Below, piece after piece: positions 9,647-18,992 of a stretch of 64,000 bases of DNA (positions are counted from its first letter, which is position 1; every line of letters begins with the position of its first letter). The notes under the pieces were generated by a model that worked only from the letters and a program-made list of their open reading frames with translations, ran no database searches and was not told where the DNA came from. The position numbers and the translations under genes were made by a program. Where the stretch lies: the NCBI RefSeq assembly GCF_021504595.1, contig NZ_JACSGT010000001.1, positions 1,922,001 to 1,986,000 of the forward strand. Reading direction: 5' to 3'. This stretch comes from Chryseobacterium indicum (GTDB lineage: Bacteria > Bacteroidota > Bacteroidia > Flavobacteriales > Weeksellaceae).

Positions 9647-9711
9647 GAACTCCTACGGAGTTCTGTTTCTTCGGTCAATGGTTTTCTACACATATATTGC
9701 TCCTACGGAGC
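9647..9711. repeat. Two short TAC-loop hairpins between GH127 and esterase genes
   Basis: GAACTCC-TAC-GGAGTTC at 9647-9663 and GCTCC-TAC-GGAGC at 9699-9711. Both are perfect stems with the same triloop but different arm sequence. They lie just after the GH127 stop. Related hairpins occur at 19920-20007 and 37954-38025. Confidence 0.65.
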
Positions 9712-9733
9712 AGGTTTGACTCTGCTGTTATTT

Positions 9734-12109
9734 TTAGTTTTTATCTGGGACTTCATTCAGTAATCTCACTTCGATGATTTTCGGCGTTAATGATTTTTCA
9801 CCAGAAATAAATTTTACGGTGAGTGTTTCTTTATTCTTTTCCGATTCGGGAATAGGGATTAACAATGTTTGCGGTGAGCTTCCCATTTTTCCTTCAAAAT
9901 CTTGGGAAAACACTTTAATTCCATTGATTTCGGCATTCAGGGTACGGTTGCTATTGGCATCGAAATAGAGAAGATAAAGGTATTCTGCATTCCTGTCCTT
10001 ATTTTTCATCTGATAGCTGAACCAGCCTTTAGCATCTCGGAAATGCCGGTCTTCCATATAGCCTTCGTAGGCATCTTTGCTCTCAAAAAAATGGTCGGAT
10101 TCCGGCTGTTGCTCACCCAATTGGATTTTATCCACTGTAATGTCGTCCAATTTTCGGATCGCCTCTTCTTCCTTGGCTTTTTTCTGCTGAATCATTTCGA
10201 TTTTATCCTGAGTTGCCTGTGGAAAATATATAATGTAACGTTCTTCCTGAATCTGGTAAAACGGAACAAGCTCCAATCCGTTACTGAATTTATTCTGAGG
10301 ATAAAGTCCGCTAATTTTAAATTTTAAATCTTTTTCATTAACAGGCTGAAGATGATTCAAAACCGTTGTTGAAGATCCTAAAATTGCCGGAATGTCGTTC
10401 AAAGGAATCTGCGGTCCGTGTGCAATATGTCCACCGCGGCTGTCGTCGGCAAAGAGCCCTGTCTGATTTTCTTTGCCATATTTTGCTGCCAGAACAATGG
10501 GTCCGTATCTGAATGCATAATAATCCGATTTGTCCGGAAGCTGCTCTGCAGACAAATGCATCGGCATCTTCATCTCAATGACATCACCTTTTTTCCATTT
10601 TCTGCTGATATTGATATAACCTTCGGAATCGACAGAAGTACTGATATTTTTAGAATTCACGGAAACTGTTATCTGTGAAACATCCGTCCATTCCGGTGCT
10701 CTTAATTTTAAATTGATTTCCGTTTTTGAAGCAAGATCAAAGATCAATTTTGTGGAAGGTTCCTGCGGAAAATTATTTTCCTGTCTTATGACCAATTTTT
10801 TTTCTGACCATTTTAAAACAGAAGGAATAAAAAGATTCACGTACAAATCTTTATCAGAATGCGCATAAATCATTTCGCCGTATTTGGCGTGATTTTCCAT
10901 TCCTGAACCAACGCAGCACCAGAAACTGGTTTCCGGCTGGGAATATACTCTGTAATGGCCGGGACGCATGGGTGTAAAATAAACAAAACCGCCTTTTTCC
11001 TGATTTTGGGTGGAAAGTATGTGATTGTATAAAGCTCTTTCGTAATAATCCAGATAAGACGACTTCGGACTGGTCGCGAAAAGCTCTTTGGTCAGCTTCA
11101 GCATATTGTACGTATTACAGGTTTCGGGACCTTCAATACTTTTAATCATCCCGCTGAAATCTCCGGTAGGATTGAAATGTTCGCTTACACTGTTTCCGCC
11201 GATAATGGCTGAACGTTTTTGGGTGACATTAATCCAGAAAAAATCTGCCGCACCACTCCACTCTTTATTATGCTCCAGATCTGCGATTCTCTTGAAACCG
11301 ATTACTTTCGGGATCTGTGTATTGGCGTGAATTCCTGTCAGTTTATCTTCGTGAATCAATAATGGATTTAAAATCGCCTGATGTGAAAAACGGTGTGCTA
11401 ACTTAAGATATTTTTCATTTTTGGTAATGTCATAAACATCGGCAAAAACTTCGTTCAGTCCGCCGTGTTCGCTTTTCAGCATCTCCTGAATCTGCTCATC
11501 GGAAAGTTTGGAAACTTCATCTGCCATCCAGTCGGTAAGCTTAATGAGTATTTTTTTTGCTTTTTCGCTGTCTGCATACCAATAGGCATCACGCAAACCG
11601 GAATATATTTTGTGAATATTATATAAAGGAACCCAACGGTCGTTCAGTCCGAAAGCGGATGCACGAATATTGCCGTCCGAGATTTCTTTCCATATCTTTT
11701 TGCCATACGGAACGCCGGAAATATAACCGTTTCCTGAAAGATTCTGGCAACGTTCCAACTCGTCGATCATATAATCCAGTCGTTGTTTTACTTTCGCATC
11801 GCCTGTAGAAGCGTACATTAAAGCCAAAGCAGAAATATAATGTCCGCCAATATGACCATCCAATCCTGTATTTTCCCAGTTCGGATAATTCGGTTTTTTA
11901 GGATTAAGTCCTGCTTCTTTTAAATAGGGAGCCAACAAACGGTCGGCATCCATAGACATTATGTAATTTTTATCTGTCTGCATTGCCCTGCTGAACATGC
12001 TTTCAGACAAAGCGACTTTGTTCAGTGGAAAATAACTGACTGTTTTGCTCACCTGTCCAAAAGCAAGTGTGCCAAAACCTAAAAATACTATCAGTGATTT
12101 TTTATTCAT
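9734..12109 (-). CDS. GH127 beta-L-arabinofuranosidase-like (DUF1680), exported
   Basis: The (alpha/alpha)6-barrel of DUF1680. From the upstream ATG at 12130 the protein is 798 residues. I prefer the ATG at 12109, which starts directly at the signal peptide MNKKSLIVFLGFGTLAFGQ. The unusual GH127 active site is intact: in upstream-ATG numbering E317 in SVSEHF, E336 and C338 in PETCNTY, and the C405-C406 pair in WCCVGSG. These form the zinc-cysteine site in which a cysteine is nucleophile. A C-terminal extension of about 150 residues (from about 640) carries a coiled charged stretch and a beta-rich end. It probably removes arabinose from arabinoxylan or other arabinans. Confidence 0.92.
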   Translation of the reverse strand: MNKKSLIVFLGFGTLAFGQVSKTVSYFPLNKVALSESMFSRAMQTDKNYIMSMDADRLLAPYLKEAGLNPKKPNYPNWENTGLDGHIGGHYISALALMYASTGDAKVKQRLDYMIDELERCQNLSGNGYISGVPYGKKIWKEISDGNIRASAFGLNDRWVPLYNIHKIYSGLRDAYWYADSEKAKKILIKLTDWMADEVSKLSDEQIQEMLKSEHGGLNEVFADVYDITKNEKYLKLAHRFSHQAILNPLLIHEDKLTGIHANTQIPKVIGFKRIADLEHNKEWSGAADFFWINVTQKRSAIIGGNSVSEHFNPTGDFSGMIKSIEGPETCNTYNMLKLTKELFATSPKSSYLDYYERALYNHILSTQNQEKGGFVYFTPMRPGHYRVYSQPETSFWCCVGSGMENHAKYGEMIYAHSDKDLYVNLFIPSVLKWSEKKLVIRQENNFPQEPSTKLIFDLASKTEINLKLRAPEWTDVSQITVSVNSKNISTSVDSEGYINISRKWKKGDVIEMKMPMHLSAEQLPDKSDYYAFRYGPIVLAAKYGKENQTGLFADDSRGGHIAHGPQIPLNDIPAILGSSTTVLNHLQPVNEKDLKFKISGLYPQNKFSNGLELVPFYQIQEERYIIYFPQATQDKIEMIQQKKAKEEEAIRKLDDITVDKIQLGEQQPESDHFFESKDAYEGYMEDRHFRDAKGWFSYQMKNKDRNAEYLYLLYFDANSNRTLNAEINGIKVFSQDFEGKMGSSPQTLLIPIPESEKNKETLTVKFISGEKSLTPKIIEVRLLNEVPDKN

Positions 12110-12571
12110 GAATAAATGTCTGTTCAACATTTCTAAAAATAAAAGAAAGAATCAATATGACAAAGAATTTTGCAGAATGTGCCGGTGAAATCAAAAAAAA
12201 GTCTAATTTAAAGTCTTAGAAAAATATTAAAAAAAACAGGGGCTTATCATAAAAATTAAGATTATGAAAAAACGCGATAATCAGAACCATACAATCAAAT
12301 TACCTGCATGAAAAATGAATACGGAATATACGGTGCGGACACTGGTAATTTATGCAAACAGCTTATCGTATTTTTAAGACTAAGCCCTACTGACTGTTTC
12401 AGGGTAAATTTAAAATGAAAGGAAAATTAATTTTAACATATTTTTAACATTAAGTTCATCTGTTTTTAATGTTTTAGATGAATAAAATGTTAGTTTCGAA
12501 GGTATAAACTGCTCCCAAAATGATAAGGAAGATGATGAAATCATGAGAAATTCAAAATAAAAAGTAAAATA

Positions 12572-12590
12572 AAGTGTGTAAAATACATTT
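12572..12590. promoter_or_regulatory. Operator between GH127 and the Nudix regulator
   Basis: AAGTGT-N7-ACATTT, an exact match to the motif shared by five sites. It lies 37 bp upstream of the regulator's -7 box and could serve autoregulation, the GH127 operon, or both. Confidence 0.6.
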
Positions 12591-12627
12591 ATATTGATCC
12601 GACAGTAAAATCAAAGGCTAAAAGCAT

Positions 12628-12635
12628 TAACTTTG
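12628..12635 (+). promoter_or_regulatory. -7 box of the Nudix regulator gene
   Basis: TAACTTTG matches the Bacteroidota consensus TAnnTTTG, 16 nt before the ATG at 12652. No clear -33 TTTG is present, so the promoter may be weak, or the leader very short. Confidence 0.55.
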
Positions 12636-12651
12636 CATAAAAATATAATCG

Positions 12652-13338
12652 ATGACACAAGACTATTCTCATTTTCCGCGACATCTGGTAGCTGTAGACT
12701 GCATTATTTTCGGGTTCGACGGCGAAAATCTTAAAATTCTTCTGGTACAAAGGAATTTTGAGCCTAAAATGGGAGAATGGTCGTTAATGGGTGGATTTAT
12801 AGGAGACGAAGAAACATCAGACGAAGCAGCGCAACGTGTTCTGAATACTCTCACAGGACTGGAAAATATTTATCTGGAACAGCTGAATTCTTATACGCGG
12901 ATTGACCGTGAACCTACAGCAAGAATTATTTCAATTTCATATTATGCGCTGATTAATATTGAAAAGAATATCCAGATCAATGAAAAATACAGCGCAAAAT
13001 GGTTTGATCTTCAGGATTTTCCAAGTCTTATTTTTGACCATAACGAAATGGTAAAGGATGCCGTTCTGAGGCTGCGCAGAAGAGCTTCCACAAGACCTAT
13101 CGGGTTTGAGCTTCTGCCGGAAAAATTCACGATGAAAGATCTGCAGAATCTTTACGAAGCGATTTTTAATGAACAGTTCGACAAGCGGAATTTCATCAGC
13201 AAAATTAATGCGCTGGATATTCTTGTGAAAACGGAGGGTAAAGATATGACTTCTTCTAAAAAAGGGTCTTTTCTGTATCGTTTTGATGAAGCAAAATATC
13301 AGAAAAAGCTTGCGGAAGGGTTCATGTTTAAGATTTAA
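12652..13338 (+). CDS. Nudix-fold winged-helix regulator (NrtR/AraR type)
   Basis: A 228-residue protein with an N-terminal Nudix fold (about 10-145) and a C-terminal winged helix (about 154-192, LLPEKFTMKDLQNLY then DKRNFISKINAL). In the Nudix box (47-70) the catalytic REUxEExGU segment reads RVLNTLTGL, so the metal-binding glutamates are gone. It should bind but not hydrolyse a ligand. AraR of Bacteroides is a known arabinose-responsive member of this class. Position beside GH127 and the ara genes suggests an arabinose sensor. It is the only plus-strand gene in the sugar locus and converges on the DUF4260 gene with a 5-nt gap. Confidence 0.88.
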   Translation: MTQDYSHFPRHLVAVDCIIFGFDGENLKILLVQRNFEPKMGEWSLMGGFIGDEETSDEAAQRVLNTLTGLENIYLEQLNSYTRIDREPTARIISISYYALINIEKNIQINEKYSAKWFDLQDFPSLIFDHNEMVKDAVLRLRRRASTRPIGFELLPEKFTMKDLQNLYEAIFNEQFDKRNFISKINALDILVKTEGKDMTSSKKGSFLYRFDEAKYQKKLAEGFMFKI

Positions 13339-13343
13339 ACGGT

Positions 13344-13697
13344 TTATTTCTTTCCTATTGAACCCAGATGGGTATGTTTGAAATCGTCTTCAAATTTCAA
13401 CCCGTATCCGAAAATCCTGTCCATTGCAGAATGGGCAAATAAAATAATTCCGGCAAATTCTACGATAGAGATTTTAAGCCAAAATCCGAAAATCAAAACA
13501 AGGATTGCAAACATTTTATGATGAAAAAGATTGTAGATCCGGGCTCCGGTTTTTGGATTGATTAAGTAGCCCAGCATCGAAACATCCGGAAGCAAAAGGC
13601 AAAGCGGAAAAAGCCACCACTGAAATTCTAACTGTGTAAACAGGAAAACGGCTAAACCAAATTGTCCCAATTCTTCAAGCTGTAAGAGATTTTTCAT
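13344..13697 (-). CDS. DUF4260 family small membrane protein
   Basis: A 117-residue protein with about three hydrophobic segments (near 12-40, 60-75 and 78-95). It has the family pattern LLPDVSMLGYL ... GARIYNLFHH ... FAHSAMDRIFGYGLKF ... FKHTHLG with conserved histidines and aspartates. I recognise the family but no function is known to me. It follows a Crp/Fnr regulator gene by 58 nt, and an FNR-box-like palindrome lies 49-62 bp before its start. It has no evident role in sugar use. Confidence 0.8.
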   Translation of the reverse strand: MKNLLQLEELGQFGLAVFLFTQLEFQWWLFPLCLLLPDVSMLGYLINPKTGARIYNLFHHKMFAILVLIFGFWLKISIVEFAGIILFAHSAMDRIFGYGLKFEDDFKHTHLGSIGKK

Positions 13698-13745
13698 TGT
13701 CTGAGATTTATCTTACAAATGTCTGACAACAGAAAATAGGTTCTC

Positions 13746-13759
13746 TTGACAAAAATCAA
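13746..13759. promoter_or_regulatory. FNR-box-like palindrome before the DUF4260 gene
   Basis: TTGA-N6-TCAA overlaps the stop codon of the Crp/Fnr gene. That regulator's recognition helix has the ExxSR pattern (ETFSRIRKR), which in FNR-type proteins reads TTGA half-sites. This suggests that it controls the DUF4260 gene. Confidence 0.35.
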
Positions 13760-14337
13760 GAATTTTCTGCCTGTCGTTTCCTGATTCTGCTGAAAGTTTC
13801 GGGCGTCATTCCCAAAACCGAAGCAATATATTGCAACGGAACCTGATGAAATAATTCTCTGTTCTGCTCAAAATACCGGTTGTACCTTTCTTCCGCTGTC
13901 ATGGATAGATGAGAAAATATCCGGTCTTCCATCATTCCAAAACACTTAATCATAAATCTTTTCTCAATTTCAGCCCATTTGGGGAATTCCCTGCAAAGTT
14001 TTAAATAATCTGTTTTAGAAATGGTGAGTAATTCAGCTTCGGTAAATGCCTGTATTGTCCATCGATTGTGCTGATTAAAGAAAAATCCCATCACATCGGT
14101 AACGAAAAAACCTTTTACGGAAAGCCACTGTGTAATCTCTTTTCCGTCTTCCGATAAAGCGAAAACACGCAAAATACCGGATTTCACCATGCTTAATCTG
14201 TTACAAATTTCGCCTGAACCTGTAAATATTTCATTTTTCGCTAATTGTTCTTTTCTGAAATAAGACTGAATAACAGAGAGTTCGTGAGCATTCATCGGTC
14301 CAAAATATGTCTGTATCAATTCATTAAAATCTTCCAT
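13756..14337 (-). CDS. Crp/Fnr family transcriptional regulator
   Basis: The start is placed at the ATG at 14337 (MEDFNELIQTYFGPMNAHE), giving 193 residues, the family's normal size in Bacteroidota. The open frame continues upstream but that part overlaps the symporter gene's end and looks non-coding. Residues about 20-135 are the cyclic-nucleotide-type beta roll (EIFTGSGEICNRLSMVKSGILRVF). The C-terminus is a winged helix with VLGMTPETFSRIRKR. No cysteine cluster for an iron-sulfur centre and no clear cAMP-binding RxS are visible, so the signal is unknown. Confidence 0.88.
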   Translation of the reverse strand: MEDFNELIQTYFGPMNAHELSVIQSYFRKEQLAKNEIFTGSGEICNRLSMVKSGILRVFALSEDGKEITQWLSVKGFFVTDVMGFFFNQHNRWTIQAFTEAELLTISKTDYLKLCREFPKWAEIEKRFMIKCFGMMEDRIFSHLSMTAEERYNRYFEQNRELFHQVPLQYIASVLGMTPETFSRIRKRQAENS

Positions 14338-14420
14338 TGTTTTTTTATATGCTGAATTAAAATTAAACAAAAACAGGACTCCAAAACGGAATCCTGCCTT
14401 TATTTTATCATGATTACATT

Positions 14421-16148
14421 TTACCAGAATCTCACATAAAGTGCAGTAAGCAGTAATAACGTTACAACGATTAAAACCAATGTTCTGTTGTCTACCCGGA
14501 ACATTGTTGCATCGATTGCGAATGCTTTCGGGTTCACTTTCGGTCCTGCAAGACTGATGAGAACCATGGCTGCAATAGTGATCACGAAAGACCATCCCAT
14601 ATTAATTAAAAACGGGATTTCTGTAATGGTGTGTACAACTCCGTTTTCCAGTTTTTCATAGGTGAAAGCCGTATATAACCAGGTTTCTTTCCCAAAAATA
14701 TCGACTGCAAAACTGTTGAAGAAGATAGCCAGAACAAATCCTAAAATTACCCCCACCAGAGCTGCAGTTCCGGTCGTTCTTTTCCAGAACATCCCCAAAA
14801 GGAACATGGCAAAAACTCCCGGACTGATAAACCCTGTATATTTCTGAATGAAGGTAAATCCTCCTTCACCGCCGATTCCTAAAACATCGGTCCATGTAAA
14901 TGCCAAAGCCACAAACATCGCGATGATAATCGCCCATCTTCCGGTTCTCACCATCTGAATTTCCGTTGCATCAGCTTTTAAATATTTCTTGTAAATGTCT
15001 AATGTAAAGATCGTTGAAATACTGTTTACTTTTCCTGCCAAAGAAGCAACGATTGCCGCCGTTAAAGCCGCTACAGCAAGACCTTTCAGACCAACCGGCA
15101 GAAATCCTAAGATTGCAGAATAAGCGCCATCTTTTACGCCACTAAAGCCAGTTAAATGCCCTTTTGAATACAAAACGTACGCTGCAATTCCCGGAAGCAT
15201 TACGATAATCGGCATAAATAATTTTAAGAATCCTGCGAATAAAATTCCGGTTCTTGCTGTTTTCAGATCAGCTCCCAACGCTCTTTGGGTGATGTATTGA
15301 TTACAGCCCCAATAATTCAGGTTTACAATCCATTGTCCTGCGAAATACATCGCCAACCCCGGTAAAACCACATATTTCTGAACATCCAGATTTTCCGGCA
15401 TTGCCAAAGTGGTGGTGGTCTTCACCGGCTTCTCAAGCATCAGTTTAAAGTGTTGCGGAGCTTCATTCATCAATGTCTGAAAACCTGTTAAAGCATTCCC
15501 GACTGCCGCCCCATTGATTCTCTGATCAACAATCTGAAGCGCCATGTAAACCGTGGCAAAACCTCCGATAATTAAAACCGCCACCTGAATTACATCTGTG
15601 TAACCGATTACCTTCATTCCGCCAAGACCGATTAATAAAGCCATTAAAAGCAATCCGATCATGATGATGTGAAGATTGTCGCCTCCCAGCAATGTATCAA
15701 TTGCCAAAGCTCCTAAATAAAGGATGGAAGTTAAATTAACAATAACATATAAAAAGAGCCAGAACACAGCCATAATCAGGGAAACCGATTTGTTGTAACG
15801 GGTTTCCAGAAATTGTGGCATCGTGTAAATTTTGTTTTTAAGATAAATCGGAATGAACCATACTGCAATAATAATCAATGCAATTGCCGCAATCCATTCA
15901 TAAGCAGCTACAGCAATTCCCACAAAAAATCCTTCACCGGACATCCCGATAAATTGTTCGGCAGAAATATTGGAAGCAATTAAACTTGCGCCGATTGCCC
16001 ACCAAGTCAATGAACCTTCTGCCAGAAAATAATCTTTACTTCCTGACGCCGCAGATTTTTTCTTTTTATAGATCCAGATTCCGTAGCCTGCAACCACTAC
16101 AAAATAGATAAGAAATATGATGATATCAAGAGTAGCTAAATTTCCCAT
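14421..16148 (-). CDS. Sodium/sugar symporter, SSS family
   Basis: This 575-residue inner-membrane protein has about 14 hydrophobic segments. LIASNISAEQFIGMSG near residue 57 is the sugar-transporting SSS signature seen in SglT-type carriers, and GWSF and other family blocks follow. It starts 3 nt after galM and ends the araB-araD-araA-galM run, so L-arabinose is the most likely substrate, although galactose or xylose cannot be excluded. The terminal residues (VRFW) are typical of Bacteroidota members. Confidence 0.93.
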   Translation of the reverse strand: MGNLATLDIIIFLIYFVVVAGYGIWIYKKKKSAASGSKDYFLAEGSLTWWAIGASLIASNISAEQFIGMSGEGFFVGIAVAAYEWIAAIALIIIAVWFIPIYLKNKIYTMPQFLETRYNKSVSLIMAVFWLFLYVIVNLTSILYLGALAIDTLLGGDNLHIIMIGLLLMALLIGLGGMKVIGYTDVIQVAVLIIGGFATVYMALQIVDQRINGAAVGNALTGFQTLMNEAPQHFKLMLEKPVKTTTTLAMPENLDVQKYVVLPGLAMYFAGQWIVNLNYWGCNQYITQRALGADLKTARTGILFAGFLKLFMPIIVMLPGIAAYVLYSKGHLTGFSGVKDGAYSAILGFLPVGLKGLAVAALTAAIVASLAGKVNSISTIFTLDIYKKYLKADATEIQMVRTGRWAIIIAMFVALAFTWTDVLGIGGEGGFTFIQKYTGFISPGVFAMFLLGMFWKRTTGTAALVGVILGFVLAIFFNSFAVDIFGKETWLYTAFTYEKLENGVVHTITEIPFLINMGWSFVITIAAMVLISLAGPKVNPKAFAIDATMFRVDNRTLVLIVVTLLLLTALYVRFW

Positions 16149-16151
16149 ATT

Positions 16152-17312
16152 TTATTTTTTAACTGAGAATTTATAAATTGTTTTCGACTGGTATTTCTGT
16201 CCCGGCTTCAGTTCTGTAGAAGGGAAAGAGGATTGGTTCGGCGAATCCGGAAAATGTTGTGTTTCTAAACAGAACCCAGTTCTGAATTCATTTTTCCCGC
16301 CAGTTTTGGTATCGAATTTTCCATCCAGAAAGTTTCCGGAATAAAACTGCACTCCCGGTTCATCAGTTAAAACTTCCATCACTCTGCCCGATTCGGGATG
16401 GTACACTTTGGCAATACTCCTCAGTCCGCTTCCGTTCAGAATCCAGTTATGATCGTAGCCTTTTCCTTTTTTCAACTGGTCATCTTCTGTATTGATGTCT
16501 TTTCCAATTGCTTTTGAAGCTGTGAAATCGAATGCACTTCCTTGTACAGCTTTTTGCTCACCTGTAGGAATCAGCGTTTCATTGACCGGTAAAAATTTAT
16601 CGGCATTGATCTGCATTTCGTGGTCAAGAATTGTTTTTGAGAAATTTCCGGAAAGATTGAAATACGAATGCTGAGTCAAATTCACAACAGTAGGCTTATC
16701 TGTTTCCGCTTCGTAAGAAATTTCCAGAGCGTTGTCATCCGTTAAAGTATAAAATACCGTAGTCGTGAGTTTTCCCGGATAACCTTCTTCCCCATCTGCG
16801 CTGGTATAAGTCAGTTTCAACGTTGGGAATTTGGCATCTTTTACAGGTTCAATATTCCAGATTTTAGTATGAAACCCTTCTTTTCCGCCATGAAGACTGT
16901 TGGGTCCGTCATTTTTATCAATGTCGTAGGATTTGCCTTCCAAAGTGAATTTGGCATTGGCAATTCTGTTTCCGTAACGACCAATTAACGCACCAAAATA
17001 ATAAGGATTTCCATTAAAATAATCTTCCGGTTTTGTAAAACCCAAGACCACATCTTCATATTTTCCGTTTTTATCAGGGGCGGTAAGTGAAGTGATGATT
17101 CCGCCGAAGTTGATGACTTCTACTTTCATCCCGTTTTTATTAGTCAAAGTATATTTTTTAACAGAATCACCTTTTGACGTCACTCCATATTCTGAAATCT
17201 GTATATTTTCCATTGCCTGCTTTTGATTTTTTGATTGGTTTTCTTTTTTATTGCACCCGAAAATACATAAAACGGCAAAAAGAATTATCAGGTTGATACT
17301 TATTTTTCTCAT
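16152..17312 (-). CDS. galM: Aldose 1-epimerase (mutarotase), lipoprotein
   Basis: A 386-residue beta-sandwich enzyme interconverting sugar anomers. The lipoprotein signal ends at C20 (CIFGCNKK), so it works outside the cytoplasm, before uptake by the adjacent SSS carrier. The catalytic histidine in NLTQHSYFNLSG and glutamate in GFCLETQHFPDSPN are present, as are FGGIITSL and YFGALIGRYGNRIA. It lies between araA and the symporter with very short gaps, which supports a role in arabinose (or xylose) mutarotation. Confidence 0.94.
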   Translation of the reverse strand: MRKISINLIILFAVLCIFGCNKKENQSKNQKQAMENIQISEYGVTSKGDSVKKYTLTNKNGMKVEVINFGGIITSLTAPDKNGKYEDVVLGFTKPEDYFNGNPYYFGALIGRYGNRIANAKFTLEGKSYDIDKNDGPNSLHGGKEGFHTKIWNIEPVKDAKFPTLKLTYTSADGEEGYPGKLTTTVFYTLTDDNALEISYEAETDKPTVVNLTQHSYFNLSGNFSKTILDHEMQINADKFLPVNETLIPTGEQKAVQGSAFDFTASKAIGKDINTEDDQLKKGKGYDHNWILNGSGLRSIAKVYHPESGRVMEVLTDEPGVQFYSGNFLDGKFDTKTGGKNEFRTGFCLETQHFPDSPNQSSFPSTELKPGQKYQSKTIYKFSVKK

Positions 17313-17332
17313 TTTTTATAATTTTTGCAAGT

Positions 17333-18829
17333 TTAGCGATAATATATTTCATTCCAGCGAAGTGTATTCTTAAAATCACGGATTTTTGTATTTTCATCAA
17401 TCACTAATGATTCAATACCTGCGATCTCTGCAAAATCTTCCAACTGCTCTGCACTGATGTTTTCACTGTAGCAGGTATGATGGGCTCCACCCGCCAAAAT
17501 CCAGGCTTCCGCGGCTGTGTACAAATCCGGAAGTGGTTTCCAGAGTACTCTCGCTACAGGAAGCTTCGGAAGTTCTTCGGTAATTTCCAAAGCTTTTGTT
17601 TTGTTGATTAATAGTCTGAAATGATCTCCGAAATCCATTAATGCTGCATTTAAAGAATCAATATTTCCTCTCGAATTGAAAACCAGACGAACCGGATCTG
17701 CTTTTCCGCCAATTCCAAGCGGATGAATTTCACAAGAAGGTTTGTCAACCGCCAAAACAGGATCCACTTCCAGCATATGCGAACCCAGAACCGATGGACT
17801 GGAAGGATTTAAATGGTAGGTATAATCTTCCATAAAAGCATTTCCGCCTTCTAAACCCTGCCCCATTGTTTTCATCGCACGAACCAAAGCGGCAGTCTTC
17901 CAATCGCCTTCTCCGGCGAATCCGTAACCTTTTTCCATTAATCTCTGAACGGCAATTCCGGGAAGCTGTTCCAATCCGTGAAGATCTTCGAAAGTATCCG
18001 AGAACCCTTTGAAATTTCCGTCTTTCAGGAATTTTTCCAAACCTAGCTCAATTCTGGCAGCAACTTCGAGGGATTTTCTGTTTGCTCCTCCTGAGAGAAG
18101 GGATTCTGCCATTTTGTATGAAGATTCATATTCTTCCATCAACGATTTGATTTCGCCTTCGCCAATTGAATTGACAACGCTTACCAAATCTCCGATTCCC
18201 CAAGTGTTTACGGAAAATCCAAACTTGGTTTCCGCTTCCACTTTATCACCGTCTGTCACGGCAACATATCTCATATTGTCTCCGAAACGGGCAAATTTTG
18301 CGCCCTGCCAATCGTCCCAACCAGCAGCAACTCTACTCCATTCTCCGATTTGTTTCTGAACTCTTTCCTCTGCCCAATGTCCAACCACCACTTTCCTGTT
18401 TTTGCGGAGACGGCTTACCATGAATCCAAATTCCCTGTCGCCATGTGCTGCCTGATTAAGATTCATAAAATCCATATCCATCGTAGACCACGGAATATCC
18501 TGATTGAATTGCGTATGAAGATGCAGCATCGGCTTTTGCAAGGCAGTAAGACCACGAATCCACATTTTTGCAGGGGAAAATGTATGCATCCATGTTACGA
18601 TTCCGATGCAGTCTTTTGCAAAATTGGCAGCTGTTAATGTTTCGAAAATTTCTTCCGTGGTTTTTACGGTTGGCTTTAAAACCACTTTCACAGGAATTTG
18701 TGACGAAGCATTGAAGGCTTCCACAATCTTCGCCGAATGTTCCGCTACCTGTGCTAATGTTTCAGGGCCGTATAGATGCTGGCTTCCGGTGATGAACCAG
18801 ATTTCTTTGGTATTGAGAGGTGTTAACAT
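17333..18829 (-). CDS. araA: L-arabinose isomerase
   Basis: This 498-residue protein converts L-arabinose to L-ribulose. It begins with the family block [13 protein letters not shown] and keeps the metal and active-site residues in [30 protein letters not shown] and GGAHHTCYS. Length matches bacterial AraA. It is in the order araB, araD, araA, galM, transporter on the minus strand; the gap to araD (163 bp) is filled with hairpin repeats. Confidence 0.98.
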   Translation of the reverse strand: MLTPLNTKEIWFITGSQHLYGPETLAQVAEHSAKIVEAFNASSQIPVKVVLKPTVKTTEEIFETLTAANFAKDCIGIVTWMHTFSPAKMWIRGLTALQKPMLHLHTQFNQDIPWSTMDMDFMNLNQAAHGDREFGFMVSRLRKNRKVVVGHWAEERVQKQIGEWSRVAAGWDDWQGAKFARFGDNMRYVAVTDGDKVEAETKFGFSVNTWGIGDLVSVVNSIGEGEIKSLMEEYESSYKMAESLLSGGANRKSLEVAARIELGLEKFLKDGNFKGFSDTFEDLHGLEQLPGIAVQRLMEKGYGFAGEGDWKTAALVRAMKTMGQGLEGGNAFMEDYTYHLNPSSPSVLGSHMLEVDPVLAVDKPSCEIHPLGIGGKADPVRLVFNSRGNIDSLNAALMDFGDHFRLLINKTKALEITEELPKLPVARVLWKPLPDLYTAAEAWILAGGAHHTCYSENISAEQLEDFAEIAGIESLVIDENTKIRDFKNTLRWNEIYYR

Positions 18830-18874
18830 ATTTGATGATTGATAAATGATGATTTATAATTGATATTTATTTTT

Positions 18875-18920
18875 CCATAGGTTTCACCTACGGTTATTTA
18901 TATTGAATCCTTCGGATTTT
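18875..18920. repeat. Intercistronic hairpin pair, araD-araA gap
   Basis: TAGGT-TTC-ACCTA followed by GAATCC-TTC-GGATTT, the same arrangement as at 3540, 19717, 32441 and 47049. Confidence 0.7.
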
Positions 18921-18933
18921 GATGTTTTTTATC

Positions 18934-18966
18934 AAACCTTATAGGTTTTAAAAACCTATAAGGTTT
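18934..18966. repeat. 12-bp perfect hairpin repeat after araD
   Basis: Same sequence as 4679-4711 (arms AAACCTTATAGG and CCTATAAGGTTT), 26 nt after the araD stop codon. Confidence 0.75.
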
Positions 18967-18992
18967 ATGGCAGATATTACACAAACCTCCAG

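Larger units (their letters stand above)
12110..12651. other. Gene-free divergent region with nested inverted repeats
   Basis: Between the divergent GH127 and Nudix-regulator genes I see no protein-coding frame. It holds one operator (12572-12590), the -7 box of the regulator, and a nested set of inverted repeats. These are AAACAG+GGGCTTA (12234-12246) against TAAGCCC (12381-12387) and CTGTTT (12394-12399); CGATAA (12275-12280) against TTATCG (12363-12368); and AAATTACC (12297-12304) against GGTAATTT (12344-12351). If GH127 is transcribed from near the operator, this fold would lie in its long leader. Confidence 0.5.

Noticed and set aside
14338..14595. N-terminal extension of the Crp/Fnr reading frame
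   Set aside because: It overlaps the symporter gene on the same strand in another frame, has no family similarity, and the ATG at 14337 gives the normal protein length.
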